Source of the DNA: Erodium maritimum
Lineage: Eukaryota > Streptophyta > Magnoliopsida > Geraniales > Geraniaceae
Assembly: GCA_963921825.1 (NCBI GenBank)
Contig: OY997590.1
Coordinates: 38,581,039 to 38,645,038, forward strand
Direction of reading: 5' to 3'
DNA: 64,000 bases
In this document: piece after piece, positions 9,283 to 20,044 of the stretch
How the letters are laid out: the number at the start of each line of letters is the position of its first letter
How positions within the stretch are numbered: position 1 is the stretch's first letter
Notes under the pieces: model-generated
Told to the model about the DNA's origin: nothing
The model's input: the letters and a program-made list of their open reading frames with translations, nothing else
Databases searched by the model: none
Translations under genes and position numbers: made by a program

Positions 9283-11122
9283 TCAGGTGGGCGGTGGTTC
9301 AAGGGGCTCTGGGGCCACTTCTGCTCCACAATGGCCATTACCAGCAGCAACATGTTGGGGCTTGTCACCAAGTCCCCACAAGGCCACGGTTTTTACATCA
9401 TCTCTAGTCATGAGTGCCGAAAACTCCTCGTGATTGTAATTCAATGTAGCCTGCCCTCCAAACTCAGTCGGAAGATTTTCCTCATCAAAGTATGTGCTCA
9501 TGAGCTGCACACTCTCCTTGTTCTTGGGGTACACAAATTTTACTTTGGCAAATGTTTTGGCATCAAGAAAGTACTTGACTATCTGATCGAATGAAAAGCA
9601 TAGTTAATCAAATCAATCTTTGTGTTCAGAGTTAAGACATAGGACTAGGTGTATCATCCATACCTTCCAGAAGGCTTCAAAAATTCTTGGAGGGTTGTAG
9701 AGGAAAGCAACAGCTAGCCGCTCAGGGTAGTGGTTCTGCAAAATATTGATGGTATCTCGAGCAGATTTGATGGGAACATTAGTGCTGAGAGTCCACCCGG
9801 TGAAGTCTATCAACCAAGCCATTTGCTCTTGCCCCTCCCCAAGGTTAAGGATGGCATTTTCTATGAGGTAGACCAGATGCCGGATCTGGTTGTCTAGTGA
9901 TGTAGTGTTCTGCATACCTGGTCTCAAGATAAGAACCGTCCTCCCAAATCTGTCATGAAAATTTGCCCTGTATATTTTTCCAGTCTCCCCTTCAACTGCA
10001 ACTTGATGCTGAAAACAATTTGCATGGTTAGGTGTGTCTACTTAGTAGTTTGCAAAAAATTACCCTGAGATATTCAGTTTTTGCAAGTTGTAGCCCTTTT
10101 TTCATTAAAAATAGTAAATAAAAATCCAGAATTTTCATTTTTTTTTCTTAAGGGAGGTGAAATTTTTAGATGTTTGTTCTTTTACTTGTCATTTTATAAT
10201 GTAAAATATCAAGGGTAAAATCATCATTTTAAAACAAAATGCAACAAAAAGACGACACTTTTTACAATTATCACAAAAGAGGGTTACAACTTGCAAAAAG
10301 TGAATATGCCAGGTTACTCTTTTGCAACTATCCCTTGTAGTTTTGTACATGAACTTCAGAAGAAACCATGGGCATTGATAAATGAAGTTATAAAGAACTT
10401 ATAACAAAACGAATTCGATCACCAATTTAAATGGTGCACAGAGGATATCTATCAATGACACATATTCATTCAGTTCAAGCAGAGTATAGCTCCTAAGAAT
10501 ACCTAAGAAACTAAAGGTGGTGTCAGTGACCCAACTTACTTACCCAGCGAATTTCCTCGGGTTTAAAGGTTGATCTCCACTTGAGTGTCTCTTCCAACAT
10601 TTTCTTTGATTTGTCAACATTCCAGTTCCTGGCCTCCAAATATCTTTTAAAGCACGCATCAGTGCAGTACTGTGAATTGCGTCCAGATATTGGTCCAATT
10701 GCAGCCTTAAGTTCACTGACCTGCATATAAAAAATTATCATGAATGAATTGCCACATACCATGCCATCTTTTTAAAATAACCAAAGCAAGATCCCTCGAT
10801 AATGACAACTATTATCCAAGGTAATAATAATGAAAACTTTATTCACAGCATGGTTGGCCCTCAATAAAACTGAAATGGCAATGGAAGATTGACAGGCTAA
10901 ACGGACAATGGTTTGTCTCACAACTGTATGGAGAGGTATCGGAGGATAGCTTTTTCATTGCTTGCACAAACAATCCAATATGTTTCACCAAATTACGGAT
11001 ACTTGAGAGGCAGAAGATGCAACTGCTGCTGAAGCTAGCAAGTGTGTATCCATTACCTTTAACTCATGCTTCACTTCATCATTCTCTTGATCATGATGAG
11101 AATTACTCCAGCGACCAAACAT
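9283..11122 (-). CDS. SEC14-like / CRAL-TRIO domain lipid-transfer protein
   Basis: This is the only intact host gene I find. Four coding exons join in phase: 11122-11057, 10720-10544, 10008-9664 and 9582-9283 (888 bp, 295 aa plus stop), each bounded by GT-AG introns. Exon 1 starts MFGRWSNSHHDQEN. Residues about 23-81 hold the CRAL-TRIO N-terminal helices (YLEARNWNVDKSKKMLEETL). Residues about 90-255 hold the lipid-binding CRAL-TRIO fold (RPGMQNTTSLDNQIRHL, MAWLIDFTGW, NHYPERLAVAFLYNPP, FDEENLPTEFGG). The length agrees with my memory of the small plant Sec14p-like proteins (about 295 aa). Family members exchange phosphatidylinositol and other lipids between membranes in the cytosol. The ATG at 11120-11122 is chosen because it is the first in frame after a 5' UTR intron acceptor. 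No disabling change is seen. Confidence 0.93.
10043..10334. mobile_element. MITE in the intron between exons 2 and 3 of the SEC14-like gene
   Basis: About 60-bp inverted ends (left TTTGCAAAAAATTACC; right GGTTACTCTTTTGCAACTA, its inverted relative) enclose AT-rich DNA. Inner parts also pair (TTTTTGCAAGTTGTAGCCC against GGGTTACAACTTGCAAAAA). It has no coding capacity. The exact termini and target duplication were not resolved. Its position within an intron leaves splice sites untouched. Confidence 0.75.
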
Positions 11123-12630
11123 AGTGACTGGCACTATGATTTTAGTATTTTACTACTCAACTACCTGTAAACATCATTTGACAACATGAGGAATATTTTA
11201 CTAGAATTAATAATATGAGCACAATTAAACACGTATATATGCAATGCATGGATAATTAAGGAACATGACCAACACTGGTTTGATTTATATATCTTTTACT
11301 ACACATTAAATATGCAAAGACCAATAACAATAGATATCACCCTTCCACAGATGTCAGACTATGTTCCAGGAAGACAACTTTGTAGTGCACAGTGCCGCAC
11401 ATTACATCTTCCAAACCTACTTCTCTTGAAAGGGTAAACAAGTTCCAACATATCATTCACACATTACATGTGCAAATCAATACCACATGATTAGAAAAAA
11501 GAAAAGGGGCTACGGTGGATCCCATTGTGAAACTGGAAATTGAACACTCAGTCATTAAAGTCTTAAATAATATCCATAACACTGATTATTTATCCTAGTA
11601 AAAGCATGACTCAGGTAAGTCAAAAACAATCCACACAAGGTGATAAATAAAAATCATGCACTTCTGCGATGACTGTTACATAAAACCATGTTTGCATATC
11701 ATACTCAAGATGAAGAGGAAGAATGTTCATTCTCACACAAACCCAAGTATCAAGACATTTCTTCGACCAATGAGCGAGGGAACATATAACAAAACTGATC
11801 AGCCAGTTTATCTTCTTAGTGAAAGTGTGCAAGCAAATAAAGAGATGAGAAACTCTGCTTCATTGGGCTCCCTACCAACATAAGTCGTCTACTTAAGTGA
11901 GGTCTTGGATTCAAACCTTGGTGCACACAAATGGCTGATGAAAAAAGCTTCATTGGGTTCACATCACTCATGAAGATTTAAGTTTTCTTTCTATGTAACA
12001 AAGAAGAACAAATCATCTCTAATAACTTCTCCCATAAACTCCAAAGTTTTCTTAGATAAAAAGAAAGAGAAAATAAAGTAAAAGGACCATCAGCATACAT
12101 ACTTGTTTGATCAACCCATAAAACCTGGCTCAACAAACCCTCCATTCCCATAGAAGTTACTCATAACTCTAATAATAGCAATAACACTTCCAATTGAGTA
12201 CTACTGGATCTGTTTCGTCTGGTGGTATACTAAACAAGAAGAAATTCAACAAGAACAAAAAAAATAGTGATAAACCCAGATCATTTATTACATGGGCCCA
12301 GAAAATAAAAGCACCAAACAGACAACAATCAGGTTGAATTCATGGAAATTAAATCAAGCATGATATGAGAAAAATGAAAACAGAAACACCCACTTAAGAG
12401 TTAAAACCTAGATAATCGGTAAAAAGAGCTCAATAATTAAAAAAAGACAAGGAACCCACCAGCACCAGGGTAAAGCCAAGAGGGAGAGTGATTAAAGCCG
12501 TAGAGCTTCTGCCCTGAGCTTAGCGTGAGGATGCAGAGAGAGTGATGGGTCTATTGGGTTGATTTGACGAAAATGCCATCAACCAACCCAACAAGAGAAG
12601 AGAAAAGCAGAGCTCTGCTTCTTCTACTAT
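11123..12630 (-). promoter_or_regulatory. 5' UTR, large 5' UTR intron and promoter of the SEC14-like gene
   Basis: Upstream of the ATG (minus strand) an acceptor AATCATAG lies at about 11134. GC-richer, element-free leader sequence lies at about 12465-12620, with possible GT donors near 12455-12460. This implies a 5' UTR intron of about 1.3 kb, common in plant housekeeping genes. The start site itself is not determined. Confidence 0.5.
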
Positions 12631-12956
12631 TATTCTTTGCAGAGAGAGGGAGAGGGCAATAGATGTAGATATTTTGTTGTGTATTACTATTTGGTGTTGA
12701 GTGCTTGTCCTTTTGCGGAAACAGGTTTAGAGGTCACAAATGGCGTTCCAACCCAACGAAGAAAAGAGCATCATGTATGGACGTGCTTCCATTCATTTTT
12801 TCTTCCGTTTTACTCGCACGTGTGCTCTCCTCAATTCAGGGCATGTACAGGGAATTGTGTCCTTCCTAGAAAGTAAATAAACTTACATATTTTGCTCTTT
12901 TAGTTTGATATTTTAGATAAAAGAATAGCAGATATTAATCTTTTTCTGATAATTCT

Positions 12957-15540
12957 ATCTTATTGTCTTAAAATCAGTGGTGGGTCTCTATGTTATTTTC
13001 TAACTAAAACACGCAGCCTCTCTAAACCGTCTCTGCTAGGGTTTAGAGAACGTTTTGCGATATCACTACCATCCATGGAGAACTCGAGCACGATGGAAGG
13101 CGGGGGCGACAGCAACGGCGGCGGGGTTCACTAGGGACCCTGCCTATCGGAGCAGGAGGCTGGGGCCGGGGGTCTCGTCGTTGGGGACGAGTTCCGGGTG
13201 TCTGGTGTGGAGAAGTCGGGGCTTGTACCGACGGAGGAGATGGCGGCCACGGAAGAGTCGTGGCCGGAAGAGGAACCGGAGGAGGACGAGCCGGAGGGGG
13301 GGTCGGAGGATACGGGATCCTTGTGGCCGGAGGAGGAACTGGAGCGGGAGGCTAGTCCGGTGCTCTCGACTGGGTTGATGACGGAGCGGAGTACGGGATC
13401 GTCGATGTGCTTCTCGGCCCGTCGCGGGGAGGAGGAAGGATGGGTGGTGGGTGGTCGGGTCCAATTAGGACCGGCTACTCTCCGCCGTACGCAGGCGAGA
13501 GGTCCGAGACCTCGACGCCTGGGTAATGGAGTAGAACGACGAGGGGAGGCTCGGGTTGTTGGCACTGGTGGACGGGAGCCTGTGCAGCCGGCGAGGGAGG
13601 GTGAGGGATTGGTACCGATCCCGATCTCTTCGGGCCCAAAGATCACGCCGGAGGAGGTGCCGGAGGCAGTTACTTGGCGCCGAAGAAAGGGGAAGGAGCC
13701 GGCGGTGGAGGAAGCTAGGGTTTCAGATGCTCGGGACGTGGAAGCGGGCCTGGGCCGGGGCTTTTTGGGCGATGCCAGGTGGGCTGGGGAAAGAGCTCGG
13801 GCTGGGCCGGGTCACCATACGAGCTGGACCCGTGGAGGGGAAGGAGACGTAGCCGAGTGGGCTGCCCGGTTCGGTTCGGGTCGAGCTCAAACGGCCGGGT
13901 CGATTGGCCTACGGGTCGGAGCAGTGCCGCGGGTCGGGGCGGTGGATGGGTCGGGTCAGGGGTATGGACGGGACCCAAACCCGATGGTTCGTGGAGCCCA
14001 ATCGGGTCAGAGGGGTCCGGATTTTTGGGGAGGTCCAGCGTCGGGAGATAGGGCTTCTCGGGGGAACCAGGTTGCACTGGATTTCCAAATGTGCGCGATG
14101 AGGATTAAGGAAGTAGTTGGGCCGGTCCAGGAGGTCACTAGTCGAGGGACTTCGTATAAATTCGCACTGGCAGCCAAGGTCCTGACCACCAGGAGGATCT
14201 TCTGGAAGTCGGTGGTGGCACGAATGGAGGATGTCTTGGGTATGAAGGTCGAGGCTAAACCATTGGAAGGAGGTCTGATCGCCTTTTTCTTCATGTCAGC
14301 TAAGGAGAGGGAAAGGGTTCTGCTGGGTGAGCCCTGGTCCTTTTGGGATTCTCTGAACCTGTTCACGGACCTGCGGGCCCACATGCAGGTTAAGGACCTG
14401 CAATTCCATCATTTTTCGGTCTGGGCCTGAGTGTCAAATTTGCCAATAGGGACTTGGACGAGGGATGTGGGATTCAGGATAGGCAACACGCTGGGAGTAT
14501 GCCAAGGCGTGGATGTGGACAAGGATGGCCTTTGCTAGGGGGATTTCATGAAGGTCAGAATCAGAGCGGATATCAGAGTCCCTTTGCAGAGTCAACTCTG
14601 GTTCCGCCTATCCGTCTCTCAGGTACGAACACGTCTGTATATTTCATACGAACATTTACCTGAGCACTGTTTTGGATGTTGTTGTGCGGGTTATCTATTC
14701 CCGGTCTGCCCGGTTGTTGGGGGAGTTCGGGGGTTCTCACTGAAGGTACCAGGGGACCCGAGGTCAGCAATAGAGAAAGCGAAACATGGGAAGACCATCA
14801 CAGAGACGAACTGGACTTATCTAGGGGGATCAGAAAAAAGGGACCATTCTAAGGAAGTACCAAGGACACCACCAAGGAAGGAAGGGACAGGGTGGTGGGG
14901 ACATAGGGAAGTAGGAGAGGATGAGGGGCCGAGGGGTTGGTTGCCAAGGGATCTGACACCGTCACTATCTGGAAACAAGAGGGTATTGAGGGAGGGGGAT
15001 CCCGAGGAGGAAGAAGACTCGGCGGCGTCGAATGAGGCGTCATCTGCAGCGGCGGGGGGCTTCAAGCACCCTCGCCTCCAGGAATGAGTACTCAAGGGGC
15101 CAGGGAGGGTTTGGTCGGCTGTACCTTCTCCCTGGTGTATAGGTGGCATTGGTATCATCAACAGGTGATGAGTTACTTCTCTACCACTTCGGGGTCAGCA
15201 ATCCCGCGTTCAGGAGCTCTACCATTATCAGTCAAGGGAGGACGACGCAAGCTGACATACCGGGGGAGTAATCGGTCCACCACTGTTTTCTTATCCTCTG
15301 ATCTGCTCGATCAGTTTCTTCTGGTTGGAGTATACTGTATCGGTGTCCTCGGATGCTACCGCAGTCCCGCCCCCCCGACCGCCATTATATCTAAGAGCAA
15401 AATTTATTTTTCTGCACTTGTCTTTCCAATTCTGTTAGTTTGGTTTATGTATGGTGACTCCTACGTTTGTGGGCACCAGCCTATCTTAAATTAATAATAT
15501 CATCATTTCCTATCAAAAAAAAAATCTTATTGTCTTAAAA
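12957..15540 (+). mobile_element. Complete ORF1-only LINE (DUF4283/CCHC type), copy 2
   Basis: A 17-bp duplication, ATCTTATTGTCTTAAAA, flanks the insert at 12957-12973 and 15524-15540, directly after a poly(A) run at 15515-15523. The 2.55-kb body contains a 5' leader, one ORF1-type gene and a 3' UTR ending CTATCAAAAA, with no endonuclease or reverse transcriptase. TPRT-type ends show that this short form itself was inserted. It lies upstream of the SEC14-like gene, about 330 bp from its leader. Confidence 0.9.
13075..15087 (+). pseudogene. LINE ORF1 (DUF4283 plus zinc knuckle), broken
   Basis: The frame starts at ATG 13075 (MENSSTMEGG), has a TAG at 13132-13134, then stays open to 14430. An acidic, Gly/Glu-rich N-terminus is followed at about 14080-14420 by a DUF4283-like region (KFALAAKVLTTRRIFWKSV, GLIAFFFMSAKERERVL, EPWSFWDSLNLF). 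After a TGA at 14428 and a TAG near 14534, the same frame resumes with a degenerate CCHC knuckle (CFGCCCAGYLFPVC, 14667-14710, with the His replaced by Tyr) and a charged tail to 15087. The family binds element RNA. Three stops make this copy inactive. GC content is far above its surroundings. Confidence 0.85.
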
Positions 15541-16144
15541 GTTAAAACTATTAGATTCTATTTTTTTTTATCAACAAAACAAATATATTATCCTATCAAT
15601 TTTTTTCTTCTCACAACAAGTTTTGTTTTTTTCTATAGATAAACACAAGCATTTTACTGATTAATCAAGATACAAAAGAGATGTCTTCTAAGGATCAGAA
15701 TATATCATTTCAGTACATAAATAAACACAATAATCTAATAAACCAATTGTATCAAGTTATCAAAAAATACATTTTGATCGGTCGACTGGAAACTATAATT
15801 GTTAGAATATAGTGCATTGTTAACATTGAATGGTTGTTTTGATTCATTAGGACAAACAGAGGTGCCCCACCATATGGAGGGAAGCAATGGGCACCTAAGA
15901 GTATGTACAATAGTCAACAAGATCAGCTCGATTTTTAATCTATTTAAACGATGACTTAAGACCCCAATTCTAAAAGTCATAAAAGTAAAATTTTATTTTT
16001 AAGATTTTTTTATTCTTTTTTTACATATAGAAGGGACATTTTTATAATTGAAACTCAAACTATTGTAAATTAAAATAGAAACAAAATTGATTGAGAAGAA
16101 TGGATATGGTTTAAAATATAAAATAATGAACTATTAATATTTAA
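15541..16144. other. AT-rich spacer
   Basis: Sequence between two LINE copies, with short chance frames only. No feature is recognised. Confidence 0.55.
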
Positions 16145-19100
16145 TTTTTTTGAGAGATAATGTAGTATTTTATTTAAATATCGGCAGGAAGGATATTTTG
16201 AAGAGGCTCAGGGATATGACCCCCGGACCAATTCCAGACAGGGGAAGAACAAGCCGCCCTGGCTAGCCAGTGAGCTGCTTTATTCGTTGTCCGTTTTACA
16301 AAGACGAGTTGCACGTACTCGAGTGTAGTTAATAGGGAAATACAATCCGTGATAATTGTCCCTAAAGGAGATAGAAGTGTTCCTCCTTTCTTGATCATAT
16401 CCACTATGACCTTAAAGTCGCTTCTCACGGTCGCCCTCTGAGAAGGATGTTGCCTAAGCCAAGTCAGCGCATCTCTGATAGCATACGCCTCCACTAGGCC
16501 CGGGTTCTGGGGCCCATGGAAAGAAGTCGACCGGGCCGCTATGTCCCCTCCCCGATCGTCCCTCCCTATCCAACCTGTCCCCATCAAGTTTTCCGCCGCG
16601 AAGAGCACGCCATCTGTATTTATTGCCCACACCCCTTGAGCCGGCAAATCCCACCTGGGTTGGTCATTTCCTGGTTTTACCTGACTCTGGCGTTTCCGCT
16701 TCATAGCTTCAAGCCATCCAGCTTGTAAGTGGAAGGCTGTTTGAAAGACAGAAGCCGCCTGCTGGGTTGATTGTTCCCAAACCACCTTATTCCTAGCTTT
16801 CCACACCTCCCATAGTATGCAGCCAATCAGACCTCCACTCGCCGGGGGATTACTGCTCAGTGTTCTCTGTAACCATTCAGACATCGATTGAGCGTCCTAG
16901 GGGGTGTTCAACCCCGATTTAGCCCAACATTCTGCCGTCAACGGACAATGTACCAGCAGATGAAGCTCTGATTCCTCCGCCCCTGAGCAGACCGGACACC
17001 CCGCCTCCATTGCCACCTGTCTGCGCCTGAGATTCACTGCGACCTGAAGACATCCTGAGCACGTTCTCCAGAGAAACGTCCGCACTTTTGGCAGGACCTC
17101 TAGGTTCCATATTCGTGTCCATATGTCCGTCTGAGGCTGGAAGGCGGCTTGGTCTTGTTGACACATCCCATATGCCACCTTTACCGTATACTGCCCAAGG
17201 TAATCCCCCGTCCAGTACCAAGAGTCCAATACTGCGGAATTGCTCACCAGAACTGCCAAGATGGCCCTTTGATCGTCTGCATCGAACATTTGTCTGATCT
17301 TGTCTAAGTCCCATCGACGTTCGTGTGGTAACATGATATCCGATACCGGTGTTGTAGCTAGATCTACCCTCGCTGATCGGATTCTCGGCTCGACCCCAAC
17401 CAACCACGGCTGAAGGTCGATCATAGTAGAAGTCCCAGGTCCAATCAACCTTTGCGCCCCCCTCTAATCAACTCTTGAGCCGATAATAAACTTTGCCAGA
17501 AAAAACTCTGGTTAGGTTTCTGGACCGCGTCCAAGACCGAGGAGTCCGGATAGTACATAGCCTTTAACACCCTTGCAACCAAAGTGGAATCATCCAGGAG
17601 GAGTCTCCAGAGTTGCTTACCCAGAAGTGCTGAGTTAAAGTCATGCATATTCTTGAAACCCAGACCCCCTTCCTCCTTAGGCCGGGACATAGTCGTCCAT
17701 GACTGCCAGATGAGTCCCTTCCCATCCCCCCTGATGATTTCCACCAAAAGCGGGCCAAAGCCACATTCATCTTCTCCAATAGACCTTTTGGCAACCGCAT
17801 CACACTTGTATATGCTGGGATCGCTTGTAAAACCGACTTGACAAGTACCTCCTTTCCTGCCCCATTCAGTAGTTTCCCATCCCATCTCTGAATCCTCCGA
17901 AGCACACGTGTCAGAATATATTGCATCCCCTGTTTCCTACTTCGCCCCATCATATTCGGGATTCCCAGATAAGGGGATGGGTGGATAAGTTCCGGGATCC
18001 CCAGAATCCGAACCCCGTCTGCCCGACACGAGATGGACGTATTGGCACTGAAGAAAAGCGAAGATTTTTGTTGATTCACAATCTGGCCCGACGCCTCTTC
18101 AAACTTACTTAGATACCCTTTGACCCGCCCCAATCCTAATGGGGTCTCCTTACAGTACACGTAGCAGTCATCCGCAAAAAACAGGTGTGTTAGTGCCGGC
18201 GCACGAGGGGTTATGCGAACTCCGTGCAACTCCCCCGTCCCTTCCGCCCTTGCAACGGTCTCGAGAAACCTTTCATACAGAACAGAAACAAATACGGGGA
18301 TAGTGGGTCACCTTGTCTAATCCCACGCTCCGGCTGGACGAAGCCAGCTTGCTGCCCTCCCGCCACAACATCGTATGTAACTGAGTACGTGCACCGACGG
18401 ACAAGATTAATCCAATCTTCCCCCAACCCGAAGCCCCGCATCATGTCCCACAGGAACCCCCATTCCACTCGGTCGTAGGCTTTGCTCATATCCAACTTCA
18501 GTGCTACCCACCCTTCCGTTCCTTGCTTCTTATTTTTCAAATAGTGGAGGGTTTCGTATGAAAAAATAATATTATCCTGGATCGACCGTCCAGGAACAAA
18601 CGCACCTTGTGTTTCCGAGATCAGCTCATTTAGGAGACCTTTCAGACGATTCGCCGCCACCTTCGAGACGATCTTGAATATTACATTACACAGCGCAATG
18701 GGTCGCAAATCCTTTAGGGACATTGGACACTCCACCTTTGGGATGAGAACCAGCGTCGTTTTGTTCAGGGCTTTTGGGATTTCCTCCCCCGCAAAAACCC
18801 TCCTCGCCCATTGTGTGACGTCTGCCCCGACCGTGCCCCAATATTTTTGGTAGAAATACGGATTCAGGACATCCGGTCCCGGAGACTTGTTCGGACCCAT
18901 AGAGAAAGTCGCTTCCCGAACATCCTCAGAGGACACCTCGCCCATGAGAGCGTGGTTTTGTGATGCTGTTACTTGCTGTTGGAATCGAGGTCCATTTATA
19001 CCATCCCCCCGCGTCCTCCTCGACAAGGTCTTATAAAACTACAGGATGTGGTCCCCAAGACCCGTGTCCCAGGAGAGGATATTTCCGTCTGCATCCTTCA

Positions 19101-19877
19101 GCTCTGTCACCTTGTTTATATTCTTCCGCTGCGATGCGGATGCCTGGAAGAACTTGGTGTTTTGATCACTCTCCGTGAGCCAATGCTGTTTAGCCCTCTG
19201 CCTCCAGAACTCCCCCTTTTTCTCCAAAGCAGAGACATAGAGTTTCTGTAGCGCTCTCCTGCGTCGAATGCTCGTCCTATCCAGGCGCCCATTCAGCCAG
19301 AGAATGTCTTTCTCATACCGGGAAACCTTCCTGGCTAAAGCATTGTAGACCTCTTTCCCCCAGACCTCCAGTGCCTCGCCCGTCTCTTTTGTCTTAATCC
19401 CAATATCCCGATCTCCCGGGGAGCCCCACCAGGCCTGGATTATATGACCACATTCCGGATCTTCCGCCCACAGGTTCTCAAACCTGAAATGTCTAGAGCC
19501 CATCGGTTCTATTCTCCGCTCGGAGTCCAGAAGGATAGGCAAGTGATCGGAGGTGGAAATGCTCAGGTTGACTAAATTGATATCCGGCCACATCTCCTTC
19601 AGTTCCTGCGACATGAGGGCCCTATCAAGTTAGACCGCCATTCGCGTCTCCTGTTCACTACCATTATGCCACGTAAAACCATACCCTTGGAGTGGAACAT
19701 CGGTGAATTGTGCTTCCCGCATCGCTCCCCGAAAACCATGAATGAGACCAGACGGGTAGTGATTTCCCCCACGCTTCTCTCTCTGCTTGAGGATGCCATT
19801 GAAATCCCCCATAAAGAGCCACTTCTCCGATATCCCCACCCGTTTGCTCAAAGACCGGATCATCTCCCATGTCTGCT
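16145..19877 (-). mobile_element. 5'-truncated LINE (L1 clade) with ORF2 only
   Basis: The minus-strand element ends in a 7-bp A run (plus-strand T at 16145-16151) shortly after the ORF2 stop. It begins inside the endonuclease just upstream of GDFNGIL, so ORF1 and the first endonuclease motif are gone. No matching target duplication was identified. The orientation is the same as the ORF1-only element at 20057-22490, but about 180 bp of unrelated DNA and that element's own tail separate them. Confidence 0.88.
16174..19863 (-). pseudogene. LINE ORF2: endonuclease, reverse transcriptase, zf-RVT, RNase H
   Basis: Domains in order on the minus strand: partial EN (GDFNGIL near 19810; SDHLPIL near 19550); RT (PGPDVLNPYFYQ, LKDLRPIALCNVIFK, LDMSKAYDRVEW, RQGDPLSPYLF); the catalytic box FFADDCYVY near 18175 with both Asp present; zf-RVT (WNLEVLPKVRTFLWR, CPVCSGAEESELHLLVHC, ~17130-16930); RNase H (INTDG, EAYAIRDAL, VRSDFKVIV, ~16660-16400). 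Breaks: in-frame stops at 19630-19632, 19039-19041 and 16897-16899, and frameshifts near 18230, 17730 and 17450. It copied LINE RNA at nicked target DNA when intact. It is now inactive, though the RT core is well preserved. Confidence 0.93.
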
Positions 19878-20044
19878 AAAATAGAAATATATTTCCTTTC
19901 AAAAAATTCAAATCATATGATACAAGAGTTTTGATGTATAAAATTGTAAAATCAATAGAAGCGGACCCCAACATGTGAAGTCAAAGATTCAAAATTTAAA
20001 AAAAAAATATATTTTTTTGAATGAAAAGTAAGTTGAACTATACA
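19878..20044. other. Short AT-rich spacer between two LINE copies
   Basis: Unrelated to either LINE. It ends with the left target duplication of the next element. Confidence 0.6.

Noticed and set aside
9331-9594. Plus-strand 87-codon frame
   Set aside because: Antisense of the last SEC14-like exon. The minus strand has family motifs and splice sites.
13131-13646. 171-codon minus-strand open frame
   Set aside because: Antisense to LINE ORF1 in GC-rich DNA. No motif, and GC-rich sequence has few stops by chance.
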